Below are positions 30,739-42,320 of a stretch of 64,000 nt of DNA, one piece after another. A model generated the notes under the pieces. That model was not told the DNA's origin and made no database searches. It saw only the letters and a program-made list of their open reading frames with translations. The stretch is from positions 248,001-312,000 of the forward strand of contig LCZK01000010.1 in assembly GCA_001025035.1 (NCBI GenBank), written 5' to 3'. The DNA comes from Actinobacteria bacterium IMCC26207 (GTDB taxonomy: Bacteria; Actinomycetota; Acidimicrobiia; Acidimicrobiales; Microtrichaceae). How positions within the stretch are numbered: position 1 is the stretch's first letter; the number at the start of each line of letters is the position of its first letter. The position numbers and the translations under genes were made by a program.

Positions 30739-30852
30739 ACCTATGCCGCCGAGGCGGTTTGCCCTAGCATCTATGACCGATCATGACTTGCTCCAGTACT
30801 CCATGCATGCAGAACCTGTCGTTCATTCAGATTTCAGAAACTGGCCACTGCG

Positions 30853-32019
30853 GTGACTGAGACCACAGCAACTGCGCACGTGTCGATTACTGGCGTTGCC
30901 AGAGTCGACCCGAGGACTAAGGACTTGGTGAAACGGCTCAAGCCTGGCGAGATTGCCGTTATCAATCACCGCGATCTGGATCGAGTTGCTGGTGAAGGCC
31001 TAGCAGCGGCGCAGGTATCTGCGGTGATTAACGCAAGCCCAGCTATCTCTGGCCGATACCCCAACGGTGGCCCCAAAAGGGTTGCCGAGGCCGGGATTGC
31101 CATGGTGGATGCTGTCGGCGCCGCCATCATGAGCGACCTGAGCGACGGGGACACCATCACTATTGAGGATGGCAGGATTCTTCGTGATGGCGTTGAAATC
31201 TGCAGCGGCGAGATGCTCGACCTTGAACAGGTTGAGGCCAAGATGGAACTGGCTCGCGATGCCATTGGCAACGAACTCGAAAGCTTTGCTGTCAACACAT
31301 TGGAGTACGTAGAGAAAGAAGCTCGGCTGCTCTTTGAGCCGATTGTTATCCCCGAGATTCGTACCAAGTTCGAACGAAGGCATGTCCTGATTGTGGTTCG
31401 TGGACATGACTACAAAGAAGATCTGCGCGCCTTGCGGAACTACATCGTCGAATTTCATCCGATCCTGGTTGGGGTGGACGGTGGTGCCGATGCGCTACTC
31501 GACATGAAGTTCACCCCCGACATGATTATTGGTGACTTCGACTCACTCTCGGAGCGTGCTTGGAACTGCGGTGCCGAACTGGTTCATCACGTGCATCCAG
31601 ATGGCCGGGCCCCGGGCAGGGAAGAGCTTCAGGAACAGGGCTTGCCCTATAAGGAGTTCATCATCGAAGGCACCAGCGAGGATGCAGCAATGCTGCTTGC
31701 CTATGAGTGTCGAGCCGAATTGATCGTCGCTGTTGGTACTCACGCCACGATGGTTGAATTCTTAGACAAAGGTCGAGCAGGTATGTCATCGACCTTCCTG
31801 ACTCGACTGCGCCTTGGTCCGATGCTCATCGACGCCAAGGGCGTGAGTCAGCTGTATCAGGGTCGTGTTCGTCGACGAGACATCCTGTTGCTAGTCGCCG
31901 CCGCGCTGCTCGTCATTTTGGCAGTTGCAGTGGTCTCGGATTCTCTGCAATTACTTCTGCGCACGGTTTGGCTCGACCTTCGTGACATCTTCTATTCCTT
32001 GACTGGACGGCTTTCCTAA
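30853..32019 (+). CDS. steA: SteA, septation-associated TPK-fold protein
   Basis: SteA family proteins have a thiamin-pyrophosphokinase-like domain and one C-terminal membrane helix, and in Corynebacterium act with SteB in septal cell wall remodelling. Here the 388-residue protein has ISGRYPNGGPKRVAEAGI, LIVVRGHDYKEDL, ILVGVDGGADALLDM and MIIGDFDSLS, matching the TPK-like fold, then a helix at about 340-362 (ILLLVAAALLVILAVAVV). Start GTG 30853. steB starts one base after its stop. Confidence 0.92.
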   Translation: MTETTATAHVSITGVARVDPRTKDLVKRLKPGEIAVINHRDLDRVAGEGLAAAQVSAVINASPAISGRYPNGGPKRVAEAGIAMVDAVGAAIMSDLSDGDTITIEDGRILRDGVEICSGEMLDLEQVEAKMELARDAIGNELESFAVNTLEYVEKEARLLFEPIVIPEIRTKFERRHVLIVVRGHDYKEDLRALRNYIVEFHPILVGVDGGADALLDMKFTPDMIIGDFDSLSERAWNCGAELVHHVHPDGRAPGREELQEQGLPYKEFIIEGTSEDAAMLLAYECRAELIVAVGTHATMVEFLDKGRAGMSSTFLTRLRLGPMLIDAKGVSQLYQGRVRRRDILLLVAAALLVILAVAVVSDSLQLLLRTVWLDLRDIFYSLTGRLS

Positions 32020-32020
32020 C

Positions 32021-33055
32021 ATGGTGACTTTTCGTTTCTACCTGGTGTCGATCGTGGCGTTCTTTCTTGCCTTAGCCGTGGGCGTAGTGCTTGGCTCCGT
32101 CCTTGACGGCGGTATCTCAGACTCACTGAAGGACCGACTTGCTCGAGTCGAGGCGAATCTGAACGAAACTGTCGCTTCTATCGACGACAAGAACACCGAA
32201 ATCAAAGACCTGCAGGAATATGTTGATGCATCCGCTCCGTTCTCAGTAGAAAGTCAACTTCCAGAGACCACAGCAGTTGTGGTCATCGAGCCCGGTATTG
32301 AGTTAGGCCCAGTACAAGACCTTGTCCTCCGACTTCGCCAATCTGGTGCGAGCGTGGCTGGGATCTTGGCCCTTGAGCCCAGTTGGATCCTGAAAGACAA
32401 GGCGGACCGTGAACAGCTAGCTCAGATTGCCGAATCTGCTGATGTACCAGTTGCGCAACTCCAAGGAGCAGTCTGGAGTTTGATACTTCGGCCGGCGGAG
32501 GCCGAGTCGGCGAACGCCTCGAGTACAACAACAACAACAACCACGACCCTCGCTGCAGGGCAAGATCCCGGTTCGACTGTTCCTGTGACCACTTCGGTTC
32601 CGGCTCCCCCGCTCGACATTCTGAACAACGCTGTGCTGAAACAATTGCAAGAGGCTGGCTTTGTGAAGTTGCTCAATGTCGATGGAACTGATGGTGCCGG
32701 CGGGCAGCGACTCTCTCTGTTTGTCGTAACAGGGACCAATAGCAGCTTAGAAAAACCAGGATCTGCTGCCGGCGAGCTTGTCGAAGCTGCCTCGGCGCTC
32801 AAAATCCCGACCGTGCTCGCAGAAATATTTGTGCCTGCACCACCCGAGCAAGAGAACCCCGCTCAGCGTGGAGATATTTTGAGATCCGCAGTGGCCGGAC
32901 GTGAACTGACGATCTCGACTGTCAATGATCTGGACCTAGTAGCAGGCCGAGTTGCTGCAGTTCTGGCCGCAGCAGATTTACAAAAAGGCACGAGCGGCAA
33001 TTTTGGGTATGGCCCTGGGGTTGATGGTGTGCTGCCACAGTGGCTCGGCCCATGA
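32021..33055 (+). CDS. steB: SteB/MctB-family envelope protein
   Basis: The 344-residue protein has an N-terminal membrane helix (about 5-27, FYLVSIVAFFLALAVGVVLG), a coiled-coil (about 38-65) and an exported domain. The family includes mycobacterial MctB (Rv1698), linked to copper tolerance, and corynebacterial SteB, the partner of SteA. A poly-threonine stretch (STTTTTTTTLAAG, about 168-180) splits the exported domain, an insertion not expected in the core fold. Adjacency to steA supports the septal role more than copper export. Confidence 0.9.
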   Translation: MVTFRFYLVSIVAFFLALAVGVVLGSVLDGGISDSLKDRLARVEANLNETVASIDDKNTEIKDLQEYVDASAPFSVESQLPETTAVVVIEPGIELGPVQDLVLRLRQSGASVAGILALEPSWILKDKADREQLAQIAESADVPVAQLQGAVWSLILRPAEAESANASSTTTTTTTTLAAGQDPGSTVPVTTSVPAPPLDILNNAVLKQLQEAGFVKLLNVDGTDGAGGQRLSLFVVTGTNSSLEKPGSAAGELVEAASALKIPTVLAEIFVPAPPEQENPAQRGDILRSAVAGRELTISTVNDLDLVAGRVAAVLAAADLQKGTSGNFGYGPGVDGVLPQWLGP

Positions 33056-34668
33056 GTGAAACGGCTGGCGGTTCACGTGCAGTGTCCCGTACGGCCGCAG
33101 GAATGGGTGCGGCCGCAGCTGTTTCTCGGGGATTCGGCGGGATCAGAGTCCTAGCCATTGCAGCCGTGCTCGGGACGACCTACCTAGGCAACGCATTTCA
33201 AAGTTCGAATACAGTCTCGAATGTTCTCTTTGAGTTGTTAGCTGCTGGGGCACTCTCGGCTGTGCTGGTGCCTACATTTGTTGGCTACTTTGAACGTGGC
33301 GACCAAAAAGGTGCCGAGCACCTTGCAGGGGAATTGCTCGGCGTCGCAATCATCGTTCTCGGGGTGGTCGCGCTTGTTGGCATGCTCGCAGCACCGTGGA
33401 TTGCGGATCTGCTCACTGCTGCAGTCGAGGACCCGACTATCGCCGCTGAGCAGCAAGCCCTAACAGCGTTCTTGTTGTTGTTCTTCATCCCTCAGGTTGT
33501 CCTGTACGGCCTAGGTGCAATCTCTACTGCAGTGCTCAATGCCAAAAGAAGTTTTGTCGTGGGTGCCCTAGCCCCGATTGGCAACACGTTGGTGATGGTC
33601 GGATTCTTGTTGGCGTTTCGATATGTTGCAGGTCCAGACCCGGGGTTGGAACTGAGCACAAATGAAAAGCTGCTGCTAGCACTCGGCGGCACGCTCGGGG
33701 TTGTTGCCTTTGTCGCCGTGCCCTCGATAGCCGTCTGGCGAAGCGGCTTCTCGCTACGTCCCAGATTTTCTCGACAGCACGAAGGCCTTCGAAAGGTTCT
33801 TGGGCTATCGGGATGGGCAAGCCTGCAGCACGGATTTGCGGCGCTACTGCTAGGTGCAGCAATTATCGCTGGGGGAGCGGTTGAGGGCGGGGTAGTTGCC
33901 TATCAAGTGGGCTGGTTTTTCTTCCTTGCCCCCTACGGAATCATTGCTCAGCCGATCCACACAACGATTCTTCCGGAGCTCGTTGCCGAGCATCAGGCGG
34001 GCGATACCTCTGCCTTTGTCTCTTCGCTGCGTTGGGCTCTGGATTCGATGTGTGTGCTCCTGTTGCCGATCAGCGCGTTGTGCGCGGCTCTAGCGGTGCC
34101 GGCGATGTCGGTGTTGGCTTTTGGCTCAGCGAAGGATGCGCAGGGTATTGATCTCCTCGCAGCGGCACTTGCCTCGCTCGGGCTCGGACTCTTGCCTTAT
34201 GGGGCGTTCTTCTTGCTGGCGCGAGCTTGGTATGTGTACGGCAACAGCCGCGTCCCGGCGATTGCAGGCGGGTGTGCTGCAGCAGTTGGGGTGTTGTGCA
34301 TGGCAGCAGCGGCAGTGTTCATCTCGGGGACAAATTTGGTTCTAGCTCTTGGACTGGCACACAGCTTGGCGTTCCTTGTTGGCTCGGTTGTGTTGGTCGT
34401 GTCGCTTCGAGGTCGCACACACATGTGGATCCTGCCCTCCCTGCTCATACCGTGCCTAGTGGGCTCCGTGCTAGTCGGACTGCTGGTCTGGGGGATCTAT
34501 GAGTGGTGGGGGCCAACCGGAAAGCTGATGGATCTGCTCGCACTGCTGGCACTGTGCTCGCTAGCACTTGGGCTATATGCGGGGTTCTTGCGCGTTCTGG
34601 GTGTATCAATCACTCAGCGACTTCCCGGTTCGGGAACCCAGCCAGAGCCTGAACTGCCAAGAGTCTGA
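33052..34668 (+). CDS. MurJ/MviN-family lipid II flippase
   Basis: The 538-residue protein has about 14 hydrophobic helices and the family's features, including an N-terminal GAAAAVSRGFGGIRVLAIAA segment, GNAFQSSNTVSNVLFELLAAGALSAVLVP, and AQPIHTTILPELV. MurJ moves lipid-linked peptidoglycan precursor across the membrane. I chose ATG 33052 (ATGA overlap with steB) over an in-frame GTG at 33040. It may be a second MurJ homolog serving the local MraY-like enzyme rather than the main flippase, which in actinobacteria is often near the chromosome origin; this cannot be settled from the window. Confidence 0.9.
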   Translation: MSETAGGSRAVSRTAAGMGAAAAVSRGFGGIRVLAIAAVLGTTYLGNAFQSSNTVSNVLFELLAAGALSAVLVPTFVGYFERGDQKGAEHLAGELLGVAIIVLGVVALVGMLAAPWIADLLTAAVEDPTIAAEQQALTAFLLLFFIPQVVLYGLGAISTAVLNAKRSFVVGALAPIGNTLVMVGFLLAFRYVAGPDPGLELSTNEKLLLALGGTLGVVAFVAVPSIAVWRSGFSLRPRFSRQHEGLRKVLGLSGWASLQHGFAALLLGAAIIAGGAVEGGVVAYQVGWFFFLAPYGIIAQPIHTTILPELVAEHQAGDTSAFVSSLRWALDSMCVLLLPISALCAALAVPAMSVLAFGSAKDAQGIDLLAAALASLGLGLLPYGAFFLLARAWYVYGNSRVPAIAGGCAAAVGVLCMAAAAVFISGTNLVLALGLAHSLAFLVGSVVLVVSLRGRTHMWILPSLLIPCLVGSVLVGLLVWGIYEWWGPTGKLMDLLALLALCSLALGLYAGFLRVLGVSITQRLPGSGTQPEPELPRV

Positions 34669-34692
34669 GGCAAGGATGAAGGAAATGAGTAC

Positions 34693-36993
34693 ATGAACTG
34701 CAACAGGTTGAACCCCAAGCTAAAGGTCTTGGCGTTGATCGGCATTGGGCTAGCTGTTGTCTGCGCAGGACCTTCAGCGTTGGCGGCCCCTGCAGAAGGT
34801 TCTGCCGATGCCCCACTCGGCAGAACCGAGTCGGTACTCATCTTTTCGATTCCTACCTTGGCTTGGGCTGACGTCACTGCAGAGGAAACACCGCATCTGG
34901 ATGCCCTGCTGAGGCAGTCGGTCATAGCGGACCTCTCTGTTCGGTCCGTCACTCGTGACACCTCTGCAACTGATGGTTACACGACACTCAACTCGGGAAC
35001 TCGCGCCGAGGGCGCCCCCGAGGGCATGCTGGCTTACCTTTCACCTGAAGGCACTTTGGCTCAGCAGTTTGCAGTGCAAACAGGCAAACTCCCGGCCACG
35101 GGCGAGGTGTTCAACCTTGGTCTCGTGCCGGTTCAAAAAATCAACGAATCGCTGCTCTACGGAGCCGAAGTGGGTGCGCTCGGGACGGCGCTGAGCCAAG
35201 CGGAGGTCAGTCGGGCGGTTATCGCAAACGGAGATCACAGTGCTGCTCCGGGGCAGATCACTTATCGCCGAGAAGCCAGCCTGGGTTTGATGGATGAGCA
35301 TGGAATTATTGACTCTGGCGAGGTAGGCCGAGAATTGCTCGAGGATGACGATGAGTATCCATTCGGGGTGCGTTATAACAACGAAGAAGTCGCCGACTCT
35401 GTGGGGAGCTTTCTTGAGCCTAAGTCGGTGGTGCTCGTAGAGGCATCTGACATGGTCCGAGCCGCACAAGCTCAACTCCTAGCTACAACAGCGCAACAGG
35501 GAGTCATCAGATCTCAGGCGATTGCTCACTCAGATGCGCTCCTTGGTTTAGTCCTAAAGAAGGTGGACCTCTCGAAGACTGCTGTGCTCGTAGTGGCCCC
35601 AAATGCAGTCGACGATGGAAGCTCGCTCACTGTGGTTGGAGTGCGTGCACCTCAAGTCTCAGCCGGCTTGTTGTCTTCTGGTACCACTCGCCGGGCAGGT
35701 TTTGTTCAGACTGTTGATATTGCGCCAAGCGTTGCAGGGTTTCTTGGGGTTGCAATTCCGAGTTCCATGGAGGGGACACTCATGGAGCGAAAGGGGTCCG
35801 GCGGAACCTATGAACAGCGCACCGAGATGTTGGTCTCAGAAAATGAAGCGGCGATCTTTAGAGACTCAGTAGTGGGGCCAGCTTCAACACTTTTTGTGCT
35901 CGTTCAGCTCTTGCTTTGGGTCCTTGCGATCGTAACGTTCTCTAGATCTTCAGCTCGGCTTCGAAAGGGCGTCGAGATTGCGACGCTCGGTGTGCTCGCC
36001 TACCTGCCAATCACGTACTTCGCAGGAATTTTTCCCTTCGAACAATGGGGCAGCGCTGCGTTCTGGGCTTTTATAATCCTCGGGTCAGCCATAGTGGCCA
36101 GCGCAATCTACGCACTCACCCAGCGGTTCTTAGTGGACCCACTCCTAGCAACCCTGGGGACAATTCTGGTGTTGCTCAGCGTGGACATCTTGATTGGGGG
36201 ACCGCTGCAGTTCAACACCGTCTTTGGCTACACCCCAACAGTTGCGGGGCGGTTCAACGGCATGGGTAACCCAGCGTTTTCAATGTTTGCAGCCTCGGCC
36301 ATCATGGCCGCCGCTCTGATTGCCTACCGTGTGGCAGGCCGGCGCGGCACGTGGTTGGGAATCGCATTGTTGGGTTGGGCTGTGCTGCTCGACGGCGCAC
36401 CGTTTTGGGGAGCAGACGTCGGAGGGGCCCTTGCCATGATCCCTGCGGCCGGGGTGACGGCTTGGATGTTGCTCGGGCTCAAGGTTCGCGCACGCACTGC
36501 TGCGCTGTGGGGAGCGATCTCGGTGCTCGTCGTAATCGGTTTAGGTGCACTAGATCTGACTCGACCACCCGCAGAGCGAACTCACCTAGGGCGCTTGCTA
36601 GCGGACATCGGAACGAATGGGTACGAGGCGCTCAACACTGTGGTGTTGCGAAAACTTGACGCCAATTTCTCGGTGCTCTCAAGTTCGGTCTGGACGCTGA
36701 TGTTGCCGCTGGTCTTTGCCTTTATCGCCTACCTGTTCTGGAAGTCTCCTTGGCGTCTGCAGACAATTGCTGAACGCATACCTCAAGAACGTGCAGCAGT
36801 TGCCGGCCTGATAACTGCAATGGTGCTTGGATTCGCTCTGAACGACTCCGGTATTGCAGTTCCGGGAATCATGTTGGGCGTGATCAGCGCATCGTTAATC
36901 CACCTGATGCTTCGCGTGGATGATGACCTACCCCGAGAATCAGTCGCAGTCGGAGCGGATGAAAACGCGCTGGAGCCCAGCAGCGGAGCTTGA
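34693..36993 (+). CDS. Large membrane protein with exported alkaline-phosphatase-like domain
   Basis: I do not know a named family for this 766-residue protein. It has a signal peptide (about 12-31, ending in ALAAPAEG) and an exported domain (about 40-385) whose pattern recalls alkaline phosphatase/sulfatase folds: ESVLIFSIPTLAWADVTAEETPHLDALL at the start, then TAVLVVAPNAVDDGSSLTVVGVRAP and TRRAGFVQTVDIAPSVAGFLG, the usual end of such domains. About ten membrane helices follow (390-745). The usual metal-ligand aspartates at the start are not evident, so catalysis is uncertain. It follows the MurJ-like gene by 24 bp and its end overlaps the opposing glycosyltransferase by 54 bp. Confidence 0.8.
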   Translation: MNCNRLNPKLKVLALIGIGLAVVCAGPSALAAPAEGSADAPLGRTESVLIFSIPTLAWADVTAEETPHLDALLRQSVIADLSVRSVTRDTSATDGYTTLNSGTRAEGAPEGMLAYLSPEGTLAQQFAVQTGKLPATGEVFNLGLVPVQKINESLLYGAEVGALGTALSQAEVSRAVIANGDHSAAPGQITYRREASLGLMDEHGIIDSGEVGRELLEDDDEYPFGVRYNNEEVADSVGSFLEPKSVVLVEASDMVRAAQAQLLATTAQQGVIRSQAIAHSDALLGLVLKKVDLSKTAVLVVAPNAVDDGSSLTVVGVRAPQVSAGLLSSGTTRRAGFVQTVDIAPSVAGFLGVAIPSSMEGTLMERKGSGGTYEQRTEMLVSENEAAIFRDSVVGPASTLFVLVQLLLWVLAIVTFSRSSARLRKGVEIATLGVLAYLPITYFAGIFPFEQWGSAAFWAFIILGSAIVASAIYALTQRFLVDPLLATLGTILVLLSVDILIGGPLQFNTVFGYTPTVAGRFNGMGNPAFSMFAASAIMAAALIAYRVAGRRGTWLGIALLGWAVLLDGAPFWGADVGGALAMIPAAGVTAWMLLGLKVRARTAALWGAISVLVVIGLGALDLTRPPAERTHLGRLLADIGTNGYEALNTVVLRKLDANFSVLSSSVWTLMLPLVFAFIAYLFWKSPWRLQTIAERIPQERAAVAGLITAMVLGFALNDSGIAVPGIMLGVISASLIHLMLRVDDDLPRESVAVGADENALEPSSGA

Positions 36994-38430
36994 CTCCTGA
37001 GTCACGATAAAGCCTTGGTTCGCTAACGCTTCTGGCAACCCGGGGAAGTTGCCGAATCGCTGATCAGAACGAATCACCACGGCGCACACTCTGGGATCAC
37101 TCGCAGCTTCTGCCAGTGAACTCTCGGTGTAGCGGCCCTGTTGTACTCGCAGCATTGACGGATCAACAAGGTCGTCGCTAGTCCGCTTGCCCGCACGCCA
37201 GGCCAATCCCGGCTCATCGCTCAGCACCCATGCACCCTCGGGAAGCGCCCTCAGCGCTTCAACCACCTGGGCCTCAGAACCCGAATACGGCCCTGGAATC
37301 AGAATCTCATTGAGTTGCCAGAACAACAGCGGCACCGAGATCAGCCCAGCGATAAGTGTGACCCGAATGGGTGGCCGGTAGATCCCAATCAAAAGAGCCA
37401 AAGGCGGGATCATCGCCGAGACATGTGGTCGCCATAGGGGGCTCACTACTGCAATGAGCCACAAGGCCGAACTGATAGTCCAAGCTGCCATCAGGAGTCC
37501 CGCCGAGGGGGTACTACTCGGTGACGGATCTACACCCTGGGGGTCTTGCTGCTGCGGGGATGGGCGGAATCTGGTCCACAACCCTGCACCGAGAGTGACA
37601 CAAGCGAACAGCAGCAGCACTAGGTCGCGATCCCACAAGGTAGAGAACAGTTTGGCTGCGTTCGCTGGAATATCTTTATTTGTAGAGGCTGCGGTGCGGT
37701 ACACGAACGACTGGTCCCAAACCTCTGCAAAACCAAAGGGCGCGCTGATCAGAACGAATAGCGCAGCAGCGCTGAGAGCCACCACGCCACCTTGCAGCAG
37801 CGCAGTTCTTGCGAAGCGATGCTGCCGAGCAGCTGCGAGCAGCGGTGCGAGTAACACGAGTGCTACCACTACCAAGATCGGTGCTTCCATTGCTTTGGTA
37901 GAGAGCGTTGCGCCAACAGCGAGGCCCAGAAAAACTGCGTTGATATACGAGGGTCGGTCGCGCTGACGAAGAGACAGAAAGACAGCGAGAACGGCAAAAG
38001 CCAAGGCCGGGCCATCGGCAGCGAGTGGTCCAGTTACCCAGATCAAGCTTCCCGAGGTGGCAGCAAGAACTGCAGCAAGAACAGCGCCAAGCCGATCTGT
38101 CATCTGCAGCGCAGTCCAGTAAATCCCCACAACGATGGCAATTCCCGACAACACAGCTAGAACTCGCGGCGAGTTCAGCTTGTGCAAACCAACAAGATCA
38201 CCAAGGGCAACCAGAGGTAAAAACAAGGGCCCTTGGCTCGAAAACACATCTCGAAAGGGCAAGCCCCCTTCTCGCATTGCCAAGGCAGAACTGGCAAATA
38301 CCCCGTCATCAAAGGTCAGGTGGCGCTCAGAGAAGAATGCGGGCAGTCGAAGTACCAGAGCAAGAACTGCGAGCAACGCAGAATCAACGAAGCGGGGGAC
38401 GCGCCGGGTTTCGCTAGAGGAATCAGACAT
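36940..38430 (-). CDS. GT-C fold glycosyltransferase (GT39/ArnT-like)
   Basis: The 496-residue membrane protein has the layout of polyprenyl-phosphate-sugar dependent transferases: a first helix, an exported loop with HLTFDDGVFASSALAMREGG (the acidic pair typical of GT-C active sites), about ten further helices, and a C-terminal exported domain (about 380-496). This fits protein O-mannosyltransferase-like or ArnT-like enzymes; acceptor unknown. It runs opposite to the preceding gene with a 54-bp tail-to-tail overlap, and divergently from pyrG. Confidence 0.82.
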   Translation of the reverse strand: MSDSSSETRRVPRFVDSALLAVLALVLRLPAFFSERHLTFDDGVFASSALAMREGGLPFRDVFSSQGPLFLPLVALGDLVGLHKLNSPRVLAVLSGIAIVVGIYWTALQMTDRLGAVLAAVLAATSGSLIWVTGPLAADGPALAFAVLAVFLSLRQRDRPSYINAVFLGLAVGATLSTKAMEAPILVVVALVLLAPLLAAARQHRFARTALLQGGVVALSAAALFVLISAPFGFAEVWDQSFVYRTAASTNKDIPANAAKLFSTLWDRDLVLLLFACVTLGAGLWTRFRPSPQQQDPQGVDPSPSSTPSAGLLMAAWTISSALWLIAVVSPLWRPHVSAMIPPLALLIGIYRPPIRVTLIAGLISVPLLFWQLNEILIPGPYSGSEAQVVEALRALPEGAWVLSDEPGLAWRAGKRTSDDLVDPSMLRVQQGRYTESSLAEAASDPRVCAVVIRSDQRFGNFPGLPEALANQGFIVTQESSSAAGLQRVFIRSDCD

Positions 38431-38523
38431 TCGTCACCAACTGCAGGGCCATTCAGGCAGGGAATCGTAGGTTAGTGATGATTTGGGGTGCATTCAGTGA
38501 CACAGTTGCCGCGCTACAGTTAG

Positions 38524-40757
<2,234 letters not shown>

Positions 40758-40761
40758 GTCA

Positions 40762-41766
40762 ATGCTGCCTGCAGCAGCCGACAGTGCTCAACCGTCAGAC
40801 AACCCAGAGCAGGCTGCCCTGCCGTTAGATGTAGAAGACTTCCTGACTCATCTTCAGGTTGAAAAAGGTAGGTCTCCGCTCACGATTAGCGCCTACCGGA
40901 GAGACCTGTTGCGCTACTCCGCCTTCTTGGCGGAACGTGGGTGTTCCATGTCTTCAGCCACCCCAGCGGAGGTTGCTGCATATGCGGGATCTTTACGTCA
41001 GGCGGGACTTGCGGCTTCCTCCGTGACGAGGATGCTGGCATCAGTTCGATCTTCGCATCGTTGGCTGGCCGCTGAGGGAATCTACCCGGGGGACCCCGCA
41101 CTGACTGTTGAGTCACCCCGCCTGCCGGAGCCCCTTCCAAAGGCGCTGTCGGAGGAACAAGTCATGTTGTTACTGGACTCAGTTGAGCAGGCCGTGGTTA
41201 CTGCAGAGAGCGACCCCTTCGCTCTGCGTGATCGAGCACTGCTTGAGGTGCTCTACGGAACAGGAACTCGCGTATCTGAGGTCTGCGGCATTGGGTTCGG
41301 CGACATTGACCTAGAGGGCGCGCTGCTTCGGGTAATGGGTAAGCGCTCCAAGGAACGGATCGTTCCCTTGGGTAGGCACGCTGTCAGAACCGTGGCTGCC
41401 TATTTGGATGATGGTAGGCCGCAGCTTGTACCTCGACTCTGGCGAACTCGTGACGATGCTGACGCCGTGTTCCTGGGATCAAAGGGGTCGCGCCTGACTC
41501 GGCAAGGCGTCTATCTGGTGCTGCAGAAGCGTGCTCTGGCAGCGGGATTGTCGACATCTCTGATTAGCCCGCATGTGCTGCGCCATTCTTGCGCTACGCA
41601 TCTGCTCGATAATGGTGCCGATATACGAACAGTTCAAGAGATGCTGGGGCATGCCTCGGTGAGTACGACGCAGATATATACCAAGGTTGCAACCGAACGA
41701 CTCTGGCAGGCCTACCGCGATGCTCACCCTCGTGCCCTCTCTCGACCCTCGGATGCAAAATCATGA
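40762..41766 (+). CDS. xerD: Tyrosine recombinase XerD
   Basis: XerD resolves chromosome dimers at dif with XerC. The 334-residue protein has an N-terminal SAM-like core-binding domain (about 25-115) and a catalytic domain with the arginine in GTGTRVSEVCG (about 170), HVLRHSCATHLL (about 271-282) and LGHASVSTTQIYTK with the nucleophilic tyrosine near 306. Chromosomal context (pyrG-Nudix-xerD, as Rv1699-Rv1701) argues for the housekeeping recombinase and not a mobile-element integrase. It is a little longer than the 300-310 usual. Confidence 0.95.
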   Translation: MLPAAADSAQPSDNPEQAALPLDVEDFLTHLQVEKGRSPLTISAYRRDLLRYSAFLAERGCSMSSATPAEVAAYAGSLRQAGLAASSVTRMLASVRSSHRWLAAEGIYPGDPALTVESPRLPEPLPKALSEEQVMLLLDSVEQAVVTAESDPFALRDRALLEVLYGTGTRVSEVCGIGFGDIDLEGALLRVMGKRSKERIVPLGRHAVRTVAAYLDDGRPQLVPRLWRTRDDADAVFLGSKGSRLTRQGVYLVLQKRALAAGLSTSLISPHVLRHSCATHLLDNGADIRTVQEMLGHASVSTTQIYTKVATERLWQAYRDAHPRALSRPSDAKS

Positions 41767-42320
41767 ATCTGCGACCGGTGCATCGCGCAGAGCGGTTTGT
41801 GCGATCGGTGTTTTCAGTGGCGCCTGCTCTCGAGAAGGTCGAGTGGGCTTCAAGTTTCTTGACTGAACCGGAACAGCGACTTTTTCTACGGATGCCCTCA
41901 GTGGATCAGTCGCATTCCATTGCAGTAGCGCGTGCAGTTGCGGCACACCTTGATCAGGTTGGTCTCGAGGTGTCGGATCCCGATGCCAGATGGCTGATTG
42001 CCGCTGCTTTATTACACGATGTCGGAAAGTCAGTAAGCGGTCTTGGCACCTACGGCCGGGTCGTGGCCACCGTGTCAGAGGCCTTGGGAGGTTCGGAAAT
42101 GGGTGCTCATTGGGCAGAGCGCAGTGGGATGACCCGAAAGGTTGGTCTCTATATGCAGTACCCACAACTCGGCGCAGATCTGTTGGCCTTGGCCGAATCC
42201 GACGAGCGCGTCGTTGCCTGGGCGCTTGAGCATCACCTTCCACAGGAGCAGTGGACCCTTGATAAAAACTGCGCGCTGTTACTGCAGCAGGCAGACGATG
42301 GCCGCCTAGCAAAGACCTAA
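41763..42320 (+). CDS. HD-domain hydrolase
   Basis: The 185-residue protein shows the HD phosphohydrolase metal site: His51 (VDQSHSIAVARAV), His85-Asp86 in ALLHDVGKS, and late histidines in ALEHHLPQEQW. Substrate unknown; members act on nucleotides or cyclic nucleotides. It starts in an ATGA overlap with xerD, so it is in that operon. Its TAA stop overlaps the trpS TAG stop on the other strand (CTAA at 42317-42320). In mycobacteria and Streptomyces a parA-like gene commonly occupies the xerD-scpA interval; none is here. Confidence 0.85.
   Translation: MNLRPVHRAERFVRSVFSVAPALEKVEWASSFLTEPEQRLFLRMPSVDQSHSIAVARAVAAHLDQVGLEVSDPDARWLIAAALLHDVGKSVSGLGTYGRVVATVSEALGGSEMGAHWAERSGMTRKVGLYMQYPQLGADLLALAESDERVVAWALEHHLPQEQWTLDKNCALLLQQADDGRLAKT

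Noticed and set aside
40762..41766. Mobile-element integrase
   Set aside because: The tyrosine recombinase sits in the conserved pyrG-Nudix-xerD order, so it is the housekeeping XerD.
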